DNA of 64,000 nt from Clostridium aminobutyricum. GTDB taxonomy: Bacteria > Bacillota > Clostridia > Peptostreptococcales > Anaerovoracaceae. The stretch is from NCBI RefSeq assembly GCF_017255415.1, contig NZ_JAFJZZ010000004.1, positions 185,999-249,998 of the forward strand, read 5' to 3'. A program made the position numbers and the translations under genes. The notes beneath the pieces are model-generated. The model made no database searches. It was given only the letters and a program-made list of their open reading frames with translations, and was not told where the DNA came from. This document shows, one piece after another, positions 25,789-35,054 of this stretch. Position 1 is the first letter of the stretch, and the number at the start of each line of letters is the position of its first letter.

Positions 25789-26538
25789 ATGTATACATTT
25801 CATGATCGAGTTAAGATGAGTCAAACGGATAAACGCAGAAATTTAACGATTCCGGCCATCATCGATGCCATGCAAAACTGTGTGATGTTCCAGCTCGAAG
25901 ACCTAGGAGTCGGTCTGGATTATATGGAGAAAGAAAATAAAATATTAGTCGTGACCTGCTGGCAAGTACAAATCTTCTCTCTCCCACGATTGTTTGACAG
26001 TGTCTCTCTGGCAACTCAGGCCTATTCCTATAAAGCAGCTACTGGCTTTAGGCACTGTATGATTTATGACAGAGAAGGCAAGTTATGCATTGCGTCGAAT
26101 TCAATAGGTGTTTTTGTTAATCCGGACACCGGTCGACCGATTAAAACTACTGCTGAAGAATGGGCCAAGTATGATTTGAATAAAGGCCTTGATATTGAAT
26201 TCAAAGATCGTCATATTCCCATTCCTACAGACTATGAGGTAGTGGAACAATTTCAAGTGAATATTCATCATTTAGATGCCAATAATCACATGAATAACGG
26301 ACAGTATGTGCGGATCGCCTACAATTATCTTCCTGAGGACTTTGATGTCTCTGACTTTCGTGTAGAATATAAAAAACCGGCAAAGCTTGATGATACAGTG
26401 TTGGTTCGTTTATCTGCGTTTTCTGCTCCTGCTCAAGAAAATAGTCCATTATCGCAAAGGATCCTTTGTGTTGATTTATGTGACTTAGCAGGAAATTCTT
26501 TTGCGGTTGTTGAGTTTACCAGCAAAGATTTTTCATAA
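25789..26538 (+). CDS. Acyl-ACP thioesterase (FatA/FatB family)
   Basis: 249 residues, double hot-dog fold. The second half has VNIHHLDANNHMNNGQYVR, the catalytic Asp/Asn-His segment of acyl-ACP thioesterases, and VEYKKPAKLDD. It releases free fatty acids from acyl-ACP. Start ATG has GGGGG six bases upstream. No other fatty-acid gene is adjacent. Confidence 0.88.
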   Translation: MYTFHDRVKMSQTDKRRNLTIPAIIDAMQNCVMFQLEDLGVGLDYMEKENKILVVTCWQVQIFSLPRLFDSVSLATQAYSYKAATGFRHCMIYDREGKLCIASNSIGVFVNPDTGRPIKTTAEEWAKYDLNKGLDIEFKDRHIPIPTDYEVVEQFQVNIHHLDANNHMNNGQYVRIAYNYLPEDFDVSDFRVEYKKPAKLDDTVLVRLSAFSAPAQENSPLSQRILCVDLCDLAGNSFAVVEFTSKDFS

Positions 26539-26734
26539 AGAATTAAGCCCTTTCAGTTAACTGTACTTTCTCATAAATTTCTTATTTTCACTAAATTTAC
26601 AGATAGGAATCATGCGGATTACAAAAAAGATTCTGTTAATTTTCATGTATATAAGTTAAAATGGGTTATATAACCAATTTTGTTTTGCTTTTAAGATAAG
26701 GCATATGTATATATTTTTTAATAGGAGGTTCGTA

Positions 26735-28204
26735 ATGAAAAAAATAATTTCTGCACTAATTGTGTTTACTCTGGTTTTCTCGTCCAGTTCTTTTTGCTTT
26801 GCAGCCAGTGATCCGTTAAGCAAACTTATTGTCAGCAAAAGCGAAAGTACAAGCTCCAGTAAACAATACACTCTATTCCCTGAATTTGACGCAGATATCA
26901 CCGAATATAGCATTTTCCTTGCTGATGGAACGGATGATGCCTATCTGTACATGAAACCGGGAAGTAGCAAATATACGGTGTACTGTGACGGTGATGAAGT
27001 GACAGACGATGACGATTATTTTGCACATGTTAAAAGTATCGACGATGGCGATGAAATTGATATTGTGGTTAAAGACGATGATGATGACAAGCTTGAGACC
27101 TATACAATCACCTTTTACTGCGGTGATGATGATGACAATGATGAAGCGGCATTGGATGATCTTTATGTAAAAAGTAAAACCTCTAGCGGCAGCTATTCAA
27201 AAGTCGATTTAAATGATGACTTTGATTCAGACACAAAAAAATATGAAGCTGATATCAATAGTGATTATAAGACCGTTCAAATTTACGCAGAGGCTGAGGA
27301 TTCAGATGCAACCGTCCTCATTAATGGATATGTGGTAGGCAGCTCAGGGTATCGTTCCTTTGATTTAACAGATGGGGATAATACCTTTAAAATTACCGTC
27401 ATCGCTGAAAATTGCGATGATACCGAGACGTATACCTTAACACTTAGTTATAATGATAAATCAGCTTACTCTTCGGCCCTGTCTTACTTATATGTGAGAG
27501 ACTCCGGCAGTAATACCATTACATTAAGCCCTGCTTTCTCAGGCAGTTCAAAAAATTACACTACGAATGTAGCAAATTCGGTGAAAAGCGTAAGTGTTTA
27601 TGCGACGCCTACCGATTCCGATTCAACGCTTTATATTAACAATGGTACAGCAACTAAAAGTACTTGGACTGAATGTACACTGAAAGAGGGAGTAAATACT
27701 ATTTCAGTTAAAGTATATCAACCGGATGCTGAAACTACCACCACCACCTATAACCTCAATATTTATCGTCAGCCAATCGCTCAAGATACTTCCATCAGCT
27801 CCCAAAAGCTTACGGTAGACGGTATTTCAAAAACGCTGAATGCTTATAATATTAACGGAAATAATTTTGTTAAGCTAAGAGATATCGCCAGCCTAATCTC
27901 CGGAAGCATGAAGCAATTCAGTGTCAGCTATAATGAAGCAAACAATGTAATCGTTCTGCTAAGTAAGAGTTATTATACGTCAAACGGACAGGAGAACGTA
28001 GCTCTCGGCAGAGCAAAAGAAATTGCTGTTTCAACGCAGTCGGTTTATCTGGATGGAAGTTCTGTAAGCCTGATGACCTATAATATCGATGGAAATAACT
28101 ATGTCATGCTGCGAGACGTAGCCATGTTATTTAACTTTGGTCTAAGTTATGATACAAGCACTGAGACTGTAAAAATAGTAACAACTTCCTCTTATTCAAA
28201 TTAA
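26735..28204 (+). CDS. Secreted protein with cadherin-like repeats and copper-amine-oxidase-type stalk domain
   Basis: About 489 residues. Signal peptide 1-24 (ends CFAAS), then three cadherin-like beta-sandwich repeats (about 25-130, 145-235, 250-345), the first Asp-rich (runs such as DDDDK), then two copies of a stalk-domain pattern: LTVDGISKTLNAYNINGNNF with VKLRDIA, and VYLDGSSVSLMTYNIDGNNY with VMLRDVA. No enzyme residues are evident; probably a surface adhesion or scaffold protein, perhaps calcium-binding. Start ATG 26735 has GGAGG. Confidence 0.82.
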   Translation: MKKIISALIVFTLVFSSSSFCFAASDPLSKLIVSKSESTSSSKQYTLFPEFDADITEYSIFLADGTDDAYLYMKPGSSKYTVYCDGDEVTDDDDYFAHVKSIDDGDEIDIVVKDDDDDKLETYTITFYCGDDDDNDEAALDDLYVKSKTSSGSYSKVDLNDDFDSDTKKYEADINSDYKTVQIYAEAEDSDATVLINGYVVGSSGYRSFDLTDGDNTFKITVIAENCDDTETYTLTLSYNDKSAYSSALSYLYVRDSGSNTITLSPAFSGSSKNYTTNVANSVKSVSVYATPTDSDSTLYINNGTATKSTWTECTLKEGVNTISVKVYQPDAETTTTTYNLNIYRQPIAQDTSISSQKLTVDGISKTLNAYNINGNNFVKLRDIASLISGSMKQFSVSYNEANNVIVLLSKSYYTSNGQENVALGRAKEIAVSTQSVYLDGSSVSLMTYNIDGNNYVMLRDVAMLFNFGLSYDTSTETVKIVTTSSYSN

Positions 28205-28230
28205 AATGAACGGAAACAATATTTATATTC

Positions 28231-28278
28231 AAAAAAGAGCAAGGCATCTCCTATAGAGACGCCCTGCTCCTCTTTTTA
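28231..28278. terminator. Bidirectional terminator
   Basis: AAAAAAGAGCAAGGCATCTC pairs with GAGACGCCCTGCTCCTCTTT around CTATA, with T runs both ways. Serves the stalk-domain gene and the small minus-strand gene. Confidence 0.8.
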
Positions 28279-28362
28279 TGTGGGTTGATTTACCGCTTAA
28301 GTAAGCTTTGTGGCGAGCAATTTGCTTCAGCCAGCACACTCTTAGCGCATTCGCGAGACATT

Positions 28363-28464
28363 TTAGCTATAGCAATTACAGAAAATAATCACCAAAAGTA
28401 AGAAGAAAAACAGTAAGCTAGTATCAACACCTTCGCCATTAAATAGGCCACAACTGTTTGACAT
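28363..28464 (-). CDS. YjcZ-like small sporulation membrane protein, 33 aa
   Basis: ATG 28464, stop TAA 28363, AGGTGA upstream. N-terminal MSNSCGLFNGEG then one hydrophobic helix LLFFFLLLVIIFCNC, the pattern of the YjcZ family of tiny spore proteins. The -10 CATACAAT (28501-28494, minus) matches sporulation sigma E/K type. Confidence 0.7.
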   Translation of the reverse strand: MSNSCGLFNGEGVDTSLLFFFLLLVIIFCNCYS

Positions 28465-28590
28465 TTATAATCACCTGCTTCTTTTAAAATTTTATTGTAT
28501 GATATGATATGTGCCAAATCAGCAATGTGTTACTAAATTCATATTTTCCTTTTAAAAAAGTCTTTAACCTCATTTTTTAAAGGAATCTTC

Positions 28591-29781
28591 CTATCTCTCT
28601 TTCATAAACCGTTTCGTTACATTCGCCAGAATCCGAATCCCTTTTACAAGGTCCTCATCCTTCATATTGGAGAAATTCAAGCGCATTTCATTGCTTCTGG
28701 ATGCATTGGGATAAAAGGCAGTCCCCGGGACAAAAGCTACCTTATTTTCCATCGCAATCGGAAGTAACTTTCTTGTATCATAGTCAACCGGAAGTTCAAG
28801 CCAAATAAATAACCCTCCTGCCGGCAAAACAAATTGAATCTCCTCAGGGAAGTTTTCTTTAATCGCTTTTGCCATTACGTCACGTCTATGTTTATACAAT
28901 CTGCTGATCTTGGCGATATGTGCGTCTAAATCATAATGTGTTAGATAATAGGCCATCTGCATCTGAGCAATCGCCGATGAAGAGAGATCCGCCGCATTTT
29001 TCAGAACCAAATACTTTTGCATCATTTCTCCACGGGCACAAAGCCATGCTACACGCAGTCCGGGACAAAAAGTCTTAGAAAAAGTTCCGATATAAACAAC
29101 TTGCCCTTTTTTATCATAATAGCTCAGTGGTTTTTGAGGCTTGTTATCATACGCTAGCTCAGAATATGCAGCATCCTCCAGAACTGCTACATCGTATTGT
29201 GAAATCATCTCCATAAATTCAATTCTTCTTTGTTCCGACCAGCTTCGTCCGGTGGGATTCTGAAAGTCGGGATTCACATAAATCATCTTTACCTTATCGC
29301 CGTATTGGTCCAATGCTTGTTTCAATGCATTCAATTCCAATCCCTGGCGATCCGTAGGAATCGCTACCAATTGAGCCTCGTGTGCCCGAAGTGCACTCAC
29401 CGCACCTAAATAAGAAGGCGTCTCAAACAGAACCACGTCTCCCTTATTGATAAACAACATCGCACTCATATCCAAACCCTGCTGAGAGCCGCTGGTAATA
29501 ATGACTTCATCCAGATTATAATCCAAATCAAATATTCTTTTCATTCGATGGCGAATCACCTCTCGGAGCGGCTTATGCCCACTGGTTGAACAGTAGCTTA
29601 ATGCCGCTTTTCCTTCTCTCTCCAGCGTTTTAATGAAAGCGTCGGTGATTTCCTCCAAAGGATAGGTCTCCGGAGACGGGAAGCCTCCTGTAAAAAGAAT
29701 CATATCGTCCGTTTCCTGTATTTCCATGACACTTAGCAAAGATTTATCTTCTAAACAATCCATCCTCGTTGCGTATCTCAT
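28591..29781 (-). CDS. PLP-dependent aminotransferase, class I/II (2-aminoadipate aminotransferase-like)
   Basis: 396 residues, fold-type I. Conserved parts: LSYCSTSGHKPLREVI, SGSQQGLDMSAMLF, YVNPDFQNPTGRSW, DAAYSELAYD, and the PLP lysine in GTFSKTFCPGLRVAWL. The sequence matches the LysN/MocR-catalytic group that uses 2-aminoadipate, kynurenine or branched amino acids; substrate cannot be fixed. GGGGG before ATG. Upstream of ahcY on the same strand order. Confidence 0.85.
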   Translation of the reverse strand: MRYATRMDCLEDKSLLSVMEIQETDDMILFTGGFPSPETYPLEEITDAFIKTLEREGKAALSYCSTSGHKPLREVIRHRMKRIFDLDYNLDEVIITSGSQQGLDMSAMLFINKGDVVLFETPSYLGAVSALRAHEAQLVAIPTDRQGLELNALKQALDQYGDKVKMIYVNPDFQNPTGRSWSEQRRIEFMEMISQYDVAVLEDAAYSELAYDNKPQKPLSYYDKKGQVVYIGTFSKTFCPGLRVAWLCARGEMMQKYLVLKNAADLSSSAIAQMQMAYYLTHYDLDAHIAKISRLYKHRRDVMAKAIKENFPEEIQFVLPAGGLFIWLELPVDYDTRKLLPIAMENKVAFVPGTAFYPNASRSNEMRLNFSNMKDEDLVKGIRILANVTKRFMKER

Positions 29782-29898
29782 TTTTATCCCCCTATTTCAG
29801 CAAAATGATATTTTAGGGCTAAAAGTACATTGCTGCACATTTAGCCCTAATCTTCGTTCTATTCGTTTATTCGTTCCTCACATTTCAGGAAGAAACAC

Positions 29899-31149
29899 CT
29901 ATACCTGCCAACTATTTAAATATTTTTCTTGTTCTTCAGTCAGCTTATCGATTTCGATGCCCCATGCCGCTAATTTCCTGGTAGATACCACTTCATCAAT
30001 CTCTGCGGAAACGTCGATCACACCTTTTTTCAAGTTTTTATAGTGTTCCTTAATGTACAATGCGGAAAGCGTCTGAACAGCAAAACTCATATCCATGATT
30101 TCAGCTGGGTGTCCGTCTGCAGCAGCAATATTTACTAATCTTCCTTCCGCGATGATATGAACAGTTCTCCCATTGGAAAGCTTGTAACCCATGATATTCT
30201 TTCTGGATTCCGTTTTTTCCACTGCGGCTTCTTCTAAACCGGCCATATCAATTTCACAATTAAAATGTCCTGCATTGCTTAAGATGGCTTTATCCTTCAT
30301 CGTCAGCATATGATCCACTGTGATGGTATGCGTGCATCCTGTCGCTGTAACAAAGATGTCACCTAGCGTGGCTGCTTTTGCCATGGTCATGACACTATAT
30401 CCGTCCATCCTGGCTTCGATTGCCTTCACCGGATCGATTTCCGTTACGATTACATTGGCACCCATAGCCGCTGCTCTCATTGCAATTCCTCTGGAGCACC
30501 AGCCATAGCCTGCGACAACTACGGTTTTACCGGCTACGATTAAATTGGTGTTGGCCATGATACTGGTCCAAACCGACTGTCCTGTACCATATCTATTATC
30601 AAATAAATGCTTGCACTGAGCATCGTTTACAGCAACCATAGGGAACTTTAAGATGCCTTCTCTTTCCATGGCTTTTAATCGAATAACACCGGTAGTTGTT
30701 TCTTCACAGCCACCCCATACTTCTTCGCCGAGATCCGGTCTGGAATGATGAATCAGCCCTACTAAATCACCGCCGTCGTCAATAATGATATTCGGTTTAT
30801 GTTCTAAGGCCATTTCAATATGACGGTCATACTCTTCGCCAGTTGCTCCATGATAAGCAAACACCATCAAGCCATCCTCTACAAGAGCAGCCGCAATATC
30901 ATCTTGTGTGGAAAGCACATTGCTCCCGGTAACAGACATCTGTGCGCCGCCCGCAGCTAACACCTTGCAAAGATAAGCAGTCTTCGCTTCCAAATGTACC
31001 GATAAAGAGATTTTAATGCCATCGAAAGGTTTTGTCGTTATAAATTCCTCTTCAAAACCTCTCAGCAGGGGCATATTATTTTTTACCCATTCAATTTTCT
31101 GATGGCCTGAAGGCGCAAGCGCTAAGTCTCTGATTTCATATTTTTTCAT
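29899..31149 (-). CDS. ahcY: Adenosylhomocysteinase
   Basis: Hydrolyses S-adenosylhomocysteine to adenosine and homocysteine, part of the methyl cycle. 416 residues: NNMPLLRGFEEEF, IIDDGGDLVGLIH, MVAVNDAQCKHLFDNRYGTGQS with the catalytic Lys/Asp/Asn set, NAD-binding VVAGYGWCSRGIAMRAAAMGA, and SNAGHFNCEIDM. AAAGGAG before ATG. Many Firmicutes use Pfs/LuxS instead, so AhcY here is a notable choice. Confidence 0.93.
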   Translation of the reverse strand: MKKYEIRDLALAPSGHQKIEWVKNNMPLLRGFEEEFITTKPFDGIKISLSVHLEAKTAYLCKVLAAGGAQMSVTGSNVLSTQDDIAAALVEDGLMVFAYHGATGEEYDRHIEMALEHKPNIIIDDGGDLVGLIHHSRPDLGEEVWGGCEETTTGVIRLKAMEREGILKFPMVAVNDAQCKHLFDNRYGTGQSVWTSIMANTNLIVAGKTVVVAGYGWCSRGIAMRAAAMGANVIVTEIDPVKAIEARMDGYSVMTMAKAATLGDIFVTATGCTHTITVDHMLTMKDKAILSNAGHFNCEIDMAGLEEAAVEKTESRKNIMGYKLSNGRTVHIIAEGRLVNIAAADGHPAEIMDMSFAVQTLSALYIKEHYKNLKKGVIDVSAEIDEVVSTRKLAAWGIEIDKLTEEQEKYLNSWQV

Positions 31150-31211
31150 TTATTACTCCTTTATGCGTTTCAGTGATACACTCCTTTAACTGATAAATTA
31201 TACGAACCCTG

Positions 31212-31763
31212 TTAAAAAGATTGGTAATCTGCAACAAGAATAGGCTCTGTCACATCAACATGACCCATCAAACTTTCTACGACTTTTCCGTCTACTAGAA
31301 ATTGTACGGATTTAATTTCATCAAAACTTTTTCCGAGCGTCAATACGATTTGGCTAATCAATAAGGTTTCCTGGAAAGACCCTCCTGACAGATCTTTTGA
31401 AGAAAGATCTACATACGCAACATCGTCTTTCAAATATACATCATGAATACCATATTTCTCAGTCACTTCGGTTTCTGCATTTTTTAGATCTTCCGGCACT
31501 TGCCAAAGCATGGTCAGTGCATTTAGATATTGATCATCTGTATTTTTATCACAGTAGACAGATTTTCCATCATACTCTATGAGCGGATCCTTCGACTCAT
31601 CACCCGTTTCTACAAAATCCTTTGAAACAAAATATAACTTTAGCGGATACTCTACTTTACTTGTATCTTCCTTGGTGCCACAGGCGCCTAAACTGATAGT
31701 CATTCCAATGACAAGGACGATAACGAGGGAGAAGCAGAGTATTTTTATCCATTGGTTTTTCAT
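31212..31763 (-). CDS. GerMN-domain lipoprotein
   Basis: About 183 residues: lipoprotein signal with LGAC lipobox, then a GerMN fold (KLYFVSKD, YLNALTMLWQVPEDLKN, VAYVDLSSKDL, QIVLTLGKSFDEIKSVQFLVDGK). GerM-like proteins act in sporulation or germination, but single GerMN lipoproteins also occur elsewhere. Start ATG 31763 has GGGG/GAGG upstream; ATG 31784 lacks it. Sits directly below glmS on the same strand. Confidence 0.8.
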   Translation of the reverse strand: MKNQWIKILCFSLVIVLVIGMTISLGACGTKEDTSKVEYPLKLYFVSKDFVETGDESKDPLIEYDGKSVYCDKNTDDQYLNALTMLWQVPEDLKNAETEVTEKYGIHDVYLKDDVAYVDLSSKDLSGGSFQETLLISQIVLTLGKSFDEIKSVQFLVDGKVVESLMGHVDVTEPILVADYQSF

Positions 31764-31818
31764 AACCTCAAACCCCTTTTCCATTTAAATAAATTTTAGT
31801 TCTTACCACATAGCCCCA

Positions 31819-33657
31819 TTATTCAACCGTTACACTCTTGGCCAAGTTCTTTGGCTTATCAATGTCACAGCCTCTTTCCCTTGCTATGTAATAAGCTAGA
31901 ATCTGAAGTGGTACGACAGACAGCAGCGGTGAAATCTCATCTATACAATTTGGGATATAGATTACTCTATCCGCTTGCTTTTCAATTTCCGTATTATTTT
32001 CCTTCGCGATACCAATTACATAAGCGCCTCTCGCTTTCACTTCCTGAATATTGGAGAGCATTTTTTCATACAGCTTTTCCTGTGTGGCAAGTGCAATAAC
32101 AAGGGTATCTTTTTCAATTAATGCGATGGTACCGTGCTTCAATTCTCCGGCCGCTATGGCAAAGGAATTGATATAAGAAATTTCCTTTAATTTGAGTGAT
32201 CCCTCATAAGAAACCCCTGCATCCGATCCTCTGCCGATAAAAAATACTTGTTCCTTTTTATAAATTTCTTTTGCCAGATCGTGTATTTCATTTTCCTTTT
32301 TCAAGAGCTCTTTTAACTTATCAGGAATCTCTTTTAATTCTTTTAGATAGTTGGTATAACGTTCCTCATCCAAAATGCCTCTTGTGCGGCCCATATAAAG
32401 CCCGATCAAATACATGCACATTAACTGAGTTGTATAGGCCTTTGTGGAAGCCACCGCTATCTCAGGGCCGGCCCACGTATAGAACACGTCATCGGACTCA
32501 CGGGCAACGGAACTGCCCACTACATTCACAACGGATAAGATTCTGGCTCCCTTACGTTTGGCCTCCCGAAGGGCCGCCAACGTATCCAGCGTTTCGCCAG
32601 ATTGGCTAATAGCGATAAACAATGTTCTCTCATTTACAAAGGGATCTCGGTACCTAAACTCAGAGGCAACATCAATTTCTACCGGGATCTTCGCCAGATT
32701 TTCTATGACAAACTTTCCTACAAGTCCTGCATGATAAGCTGTTCCGCAAGCAACAATAAATACCTTATCGAAGTTTTCGATATCTTCCTTCGATAGATTG
32801 ATTCCGTCTAATTTGATGCTTCCGTCTTCTTCAATTCTTCTGGTCAGTGTTTCATATAGGCCTTTAGGCTGTTCATGGATTTCTTTCAGCATAAAATGCT
32901 CATAGCCTTCCTTCTCAGCCGATTCTGCATCCCATGTCACATGGAAAACATCCCGCTTAATTTCTTTTCGTTCCGCATTATAAATTTTTACGCTGTCACT
33001 CTTTATAACAACCGTTTCATTATTTTCAATTAAATAAATCTTACGAACATGCTTTAGAAGTGCCGGGATATCCGATGCAATAAAATTGCAATCCTCTCCC
33101 AGTCCTGCAATGAGCGGTGCATCTTTCCTCACGGCTACGATTTTATCCGGTTCTGCAGCTGCAACGACACCAATAGCATACGCCCCTCTCATCTTCTCCA
33201 CTGCTTTATAGACGGCATCTTGAAGATCCCCGTCATAATAAATCCCAATCAGGTGAGCAATGACTTCCGTATCCGTTTCGGACTTAAAGGTGATGCCATA
33301 CTCTTTCGCCAGCCATTCTTTTATCTCCACATAATTCTCGATGATTCCGTTATGCACAACGGCAATCGTTTCATTGGAGTTGCAATGCGGATGAGAATTT
33401 ACGTCCGATGGCGCTCCATGAGTAGCCCATCTGGTATGACCAATTCCAATTCTGCTGGCGAGTGTTTCTCCTGCAATCAGATTTTCCAAATTAGCGATTC
33501 GCCCTACGTGCTTTCTGATTTGAAGTTCTCCGTCTATATTTAATGCGATTCCTGCCGAATCATACCCTCTGTATTCTAACTTCTTTAATCCATCAATAAT
33601 GATGTCCTTTGCGTCTCTCGCTGCGCTGTTTCCAACGTATCCAACTATCCCGCACAT
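31819..33657 (-). CDS. glmS: Glutamine--fructose-6-phosphate aminotransferase
   Basis: First step of UDP-GlcNAc synthesis. 612 residues: N-terminal glutaminase beginning MCGIVGYVG (Cys1 nucleophile after Met removal), HTRWATHGAPSDVNSHPH, then two SIS domains (ACGTAYHAG, ISQSGETLDTLAAL, GSLKLKEIS) and C-terminal KSVTVE. AGGAGG before ATG. Follows glmM by 14 bases. I saw no glmS ribozyme core in the short gap, so control may be at the operon or through c-di-AMP. Confidence 0.96.
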   Translation of the reverse strand: MCGIVGYVGNSAARDAKDIIIDGLKKLEYRGYDSAGIALNIDGELQIRKHVGRIANLENLIAGETLASRIGIGHTRWATHGAPSDVNSHPHCNSNETIAVVHNGIIENYVEIKEWLAKEYGITFKSETDTEVIAHLIGIYYDGDLQDAVYKAVEKMRGAYAIGVVAAAEPDKIVAVRKDAPLIAGLGEDCNFIASDIPALLKHVRKIYLIENNETVVIKSDSVKIYNAERKEIKRDVFHVTWDAESAEKEGYEHFMLKEIHEQPKGLYETLTRRIEEDGSIKLDGINLSKEDIENFDKVFIVACGTAYHAGLVGKFVIENLAKIPVEIDVASEFRYRDPFVNERTLFIAISQSGETLDTLAALREAKRKGARILSVVNVVGSSVARESDDVFYTWAGPEIAVASTKAYTTQLMCMYLIGLYMGRTRGILDEERYTNYLKELKEIPDKLKELLKKENEIHDLAKEIYKKEQVFFIGRGSDAGVSYEGSLKLKEISYINSFAIAAGELKHGTIALIEKDTLVIALATQEKLYEKMLSNIQEVKARGAYVIGIAKENNTEIEKQADRVIYIPNCIDEISPLLSVVPLQILAYYIARERGCDIDKPKNLAKSVTVE

Positions 33658-33671
33658 ATTCTTTCCCTCCT

Positions 33672-35021
33672 CTATCCGAGTCTCTTTGTTATAAGCAGCG
33701 CAAGATCCTGCGCAAGCTTAGCTATTGTTTCTATATCCTTGCCTTCAATCATCACTCTCACAAGGGGTTCTGTTCCGGAAGGTCTTATCAAAACTCTTCC
33801 TTCTCCCGCCATCAATTCCTCGACGCGTTTAATTTCAGCACTGATTTCAGTATCCTCCATATAGTTCTTTTTATTCTCATTCTTTATGGCGGCATTTTTG
33901 AGTACCTGCGGATAAATCGTGATTTCATCGGAAAGTTCGGATGGTTTCTTTCCTGACAGCTTGATAGCCTTTAACAGCTGTAATGCGGATAAAATCCCAT
34001 CTCCGGTGGTTGTATAGTTTAAGAAGATAATATGTCCGGATTGCTCGCCTCCGATGATACCGCCGCTCTTTAGCATACTTTCCAATACATAGCGGTCTCC
34101 CACCGCAGTCACTTCTACCTTTGCCCCCATTGCTTCAACGCCTTTATGGAAACCAAGGTTGCTCATAACGGTAGCAGTTACTAGGTTGTTCACCAGTAAT
34201 CCGCTTTCTTTCAGCATCTTTGCACACATCAAAATGGTTTTATCTCCATCAATAATGCGTCCTTGTTCATCTACGGCAATCAATCGATCCGCATCTCCAT
34301 CAAAGGCAAGACCGATGGCGGCTCCTTTTTCCACTACTATTTTCTGTAGTTTCTCAGGGTGCGTGGATCCGCAAGCATCATTTATATTGATACCATTCGG
34401 TTGCTTTGCTAAAACAGTAATCTCTGCTCCGAGGTCATAAAAAACGCGCTCAGCGACCTTATAGGAAGCTCCATTTGCACAATCCAGCACAATCTTCATG
34501 CCTTTTAAACTGACATCAATCGTGCTCTCTAAAAATTTAGCGTATAGTTCTAAGGCATCCTCTTCGGCCTCTAAGCATCGGCCTAACTTATCCCCTGTGA
34601 TGTGGCTGTTTACATCGATATTTCTGATGATGATATCTTCTATCTCTTCTTCCAGCGTATCATCCAGCTTAAAGCCTTCTCCGTTAAAAAATTTAATACC
34701 GTTATATTCAAACGTATTATGAGATGCGGAAATGACCACACCTGCCGTTGCCTTATAATGCCTCACAAGATAGGCTACCGCGGGAGTTGGCAGAACCCCA
34801 ACCTTTATGACATTCCCGCCCATCGCAAGAATTCCTGCGCTGATCGCATCCTCCAGCATATCTCCTGATATTCTTGTATCTTTTCCAATAAGAACGACCG
34901 GCCGCTGCTCCTTTTTGCTTAATACATAGGCCCCTGCCTTACCCAGGTTAAACGCCAGCTCCGGTGTCAGCTCTGAATTGGCAATTCCTCTCACACCATC
35001 TGTTCCAAATAGTCTACCCAT
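33672..35021 (-). CDS. glmM: Phosphoglucosamine mutase
   Basis: 449 residues, second step to UDP-GlcNAc. Catalytic serine loop ISASHNTFEYNGIK, metal loop AFDGDADRLIAVDE, sugar loop GGEQSGHII and phosphate loop IRPSGTEPLVRVM. GGAGG before ATG. Part of the cdaA-cdaR-glmM-glmS unit; in other Firmicutes GlmM inhibits CdaA directly, linking wall synthesis to c-di-AMP. Confidence 0.96.
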   Translation of the reverse strand: MGRLFGTDGVRGIANSELTPELAFNLGKAGAYVLSKKEQRPVVLIGKDTRISGDMLEDAISAGILAMGGNVIKVGVLPTPAVAYLVRHYKATAGVVISASHNTFEYNGIKFFNGEGFKLDDTLEEEIEDIIIRNIDVNSHITGDKLGRCLEAEEDALELYAKFLESTIDVSLKGMKIVLDCANGASYKVAERVFYDLGAEITVLAKQPNGININDACGSTHPEKLQKIVVEKGAAIGLAFDGDADRLIAVDEQGRIIDGDKTILMCAKMLKESGLLVNNLVTATVMSNLGFHKGVEAMGAKVEVTAVGDRYVLESMLKSGGIIGGEQSGHIIFLNYTTTGDGILSALQLLKAIKLSGKKPSELSDEITIYPQVLKNAAIKNENKKNYMEDTEISAEIKRVEELMAGEGRVLIRPSGTEPLVRVMIEGKDIETIAKLAQDLALLITKRLG

Positions 35022-35054
35022 TTATCGTGTTCCTCCTCTGAAAGAAAAACGAGG

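Noticed and set aside
31786..31818. glmS ribozyme upstream of glmS
   Set aside because: The glmM-glmS gap is only 14 bases and the sequence below glmS shows no ribozyme core.
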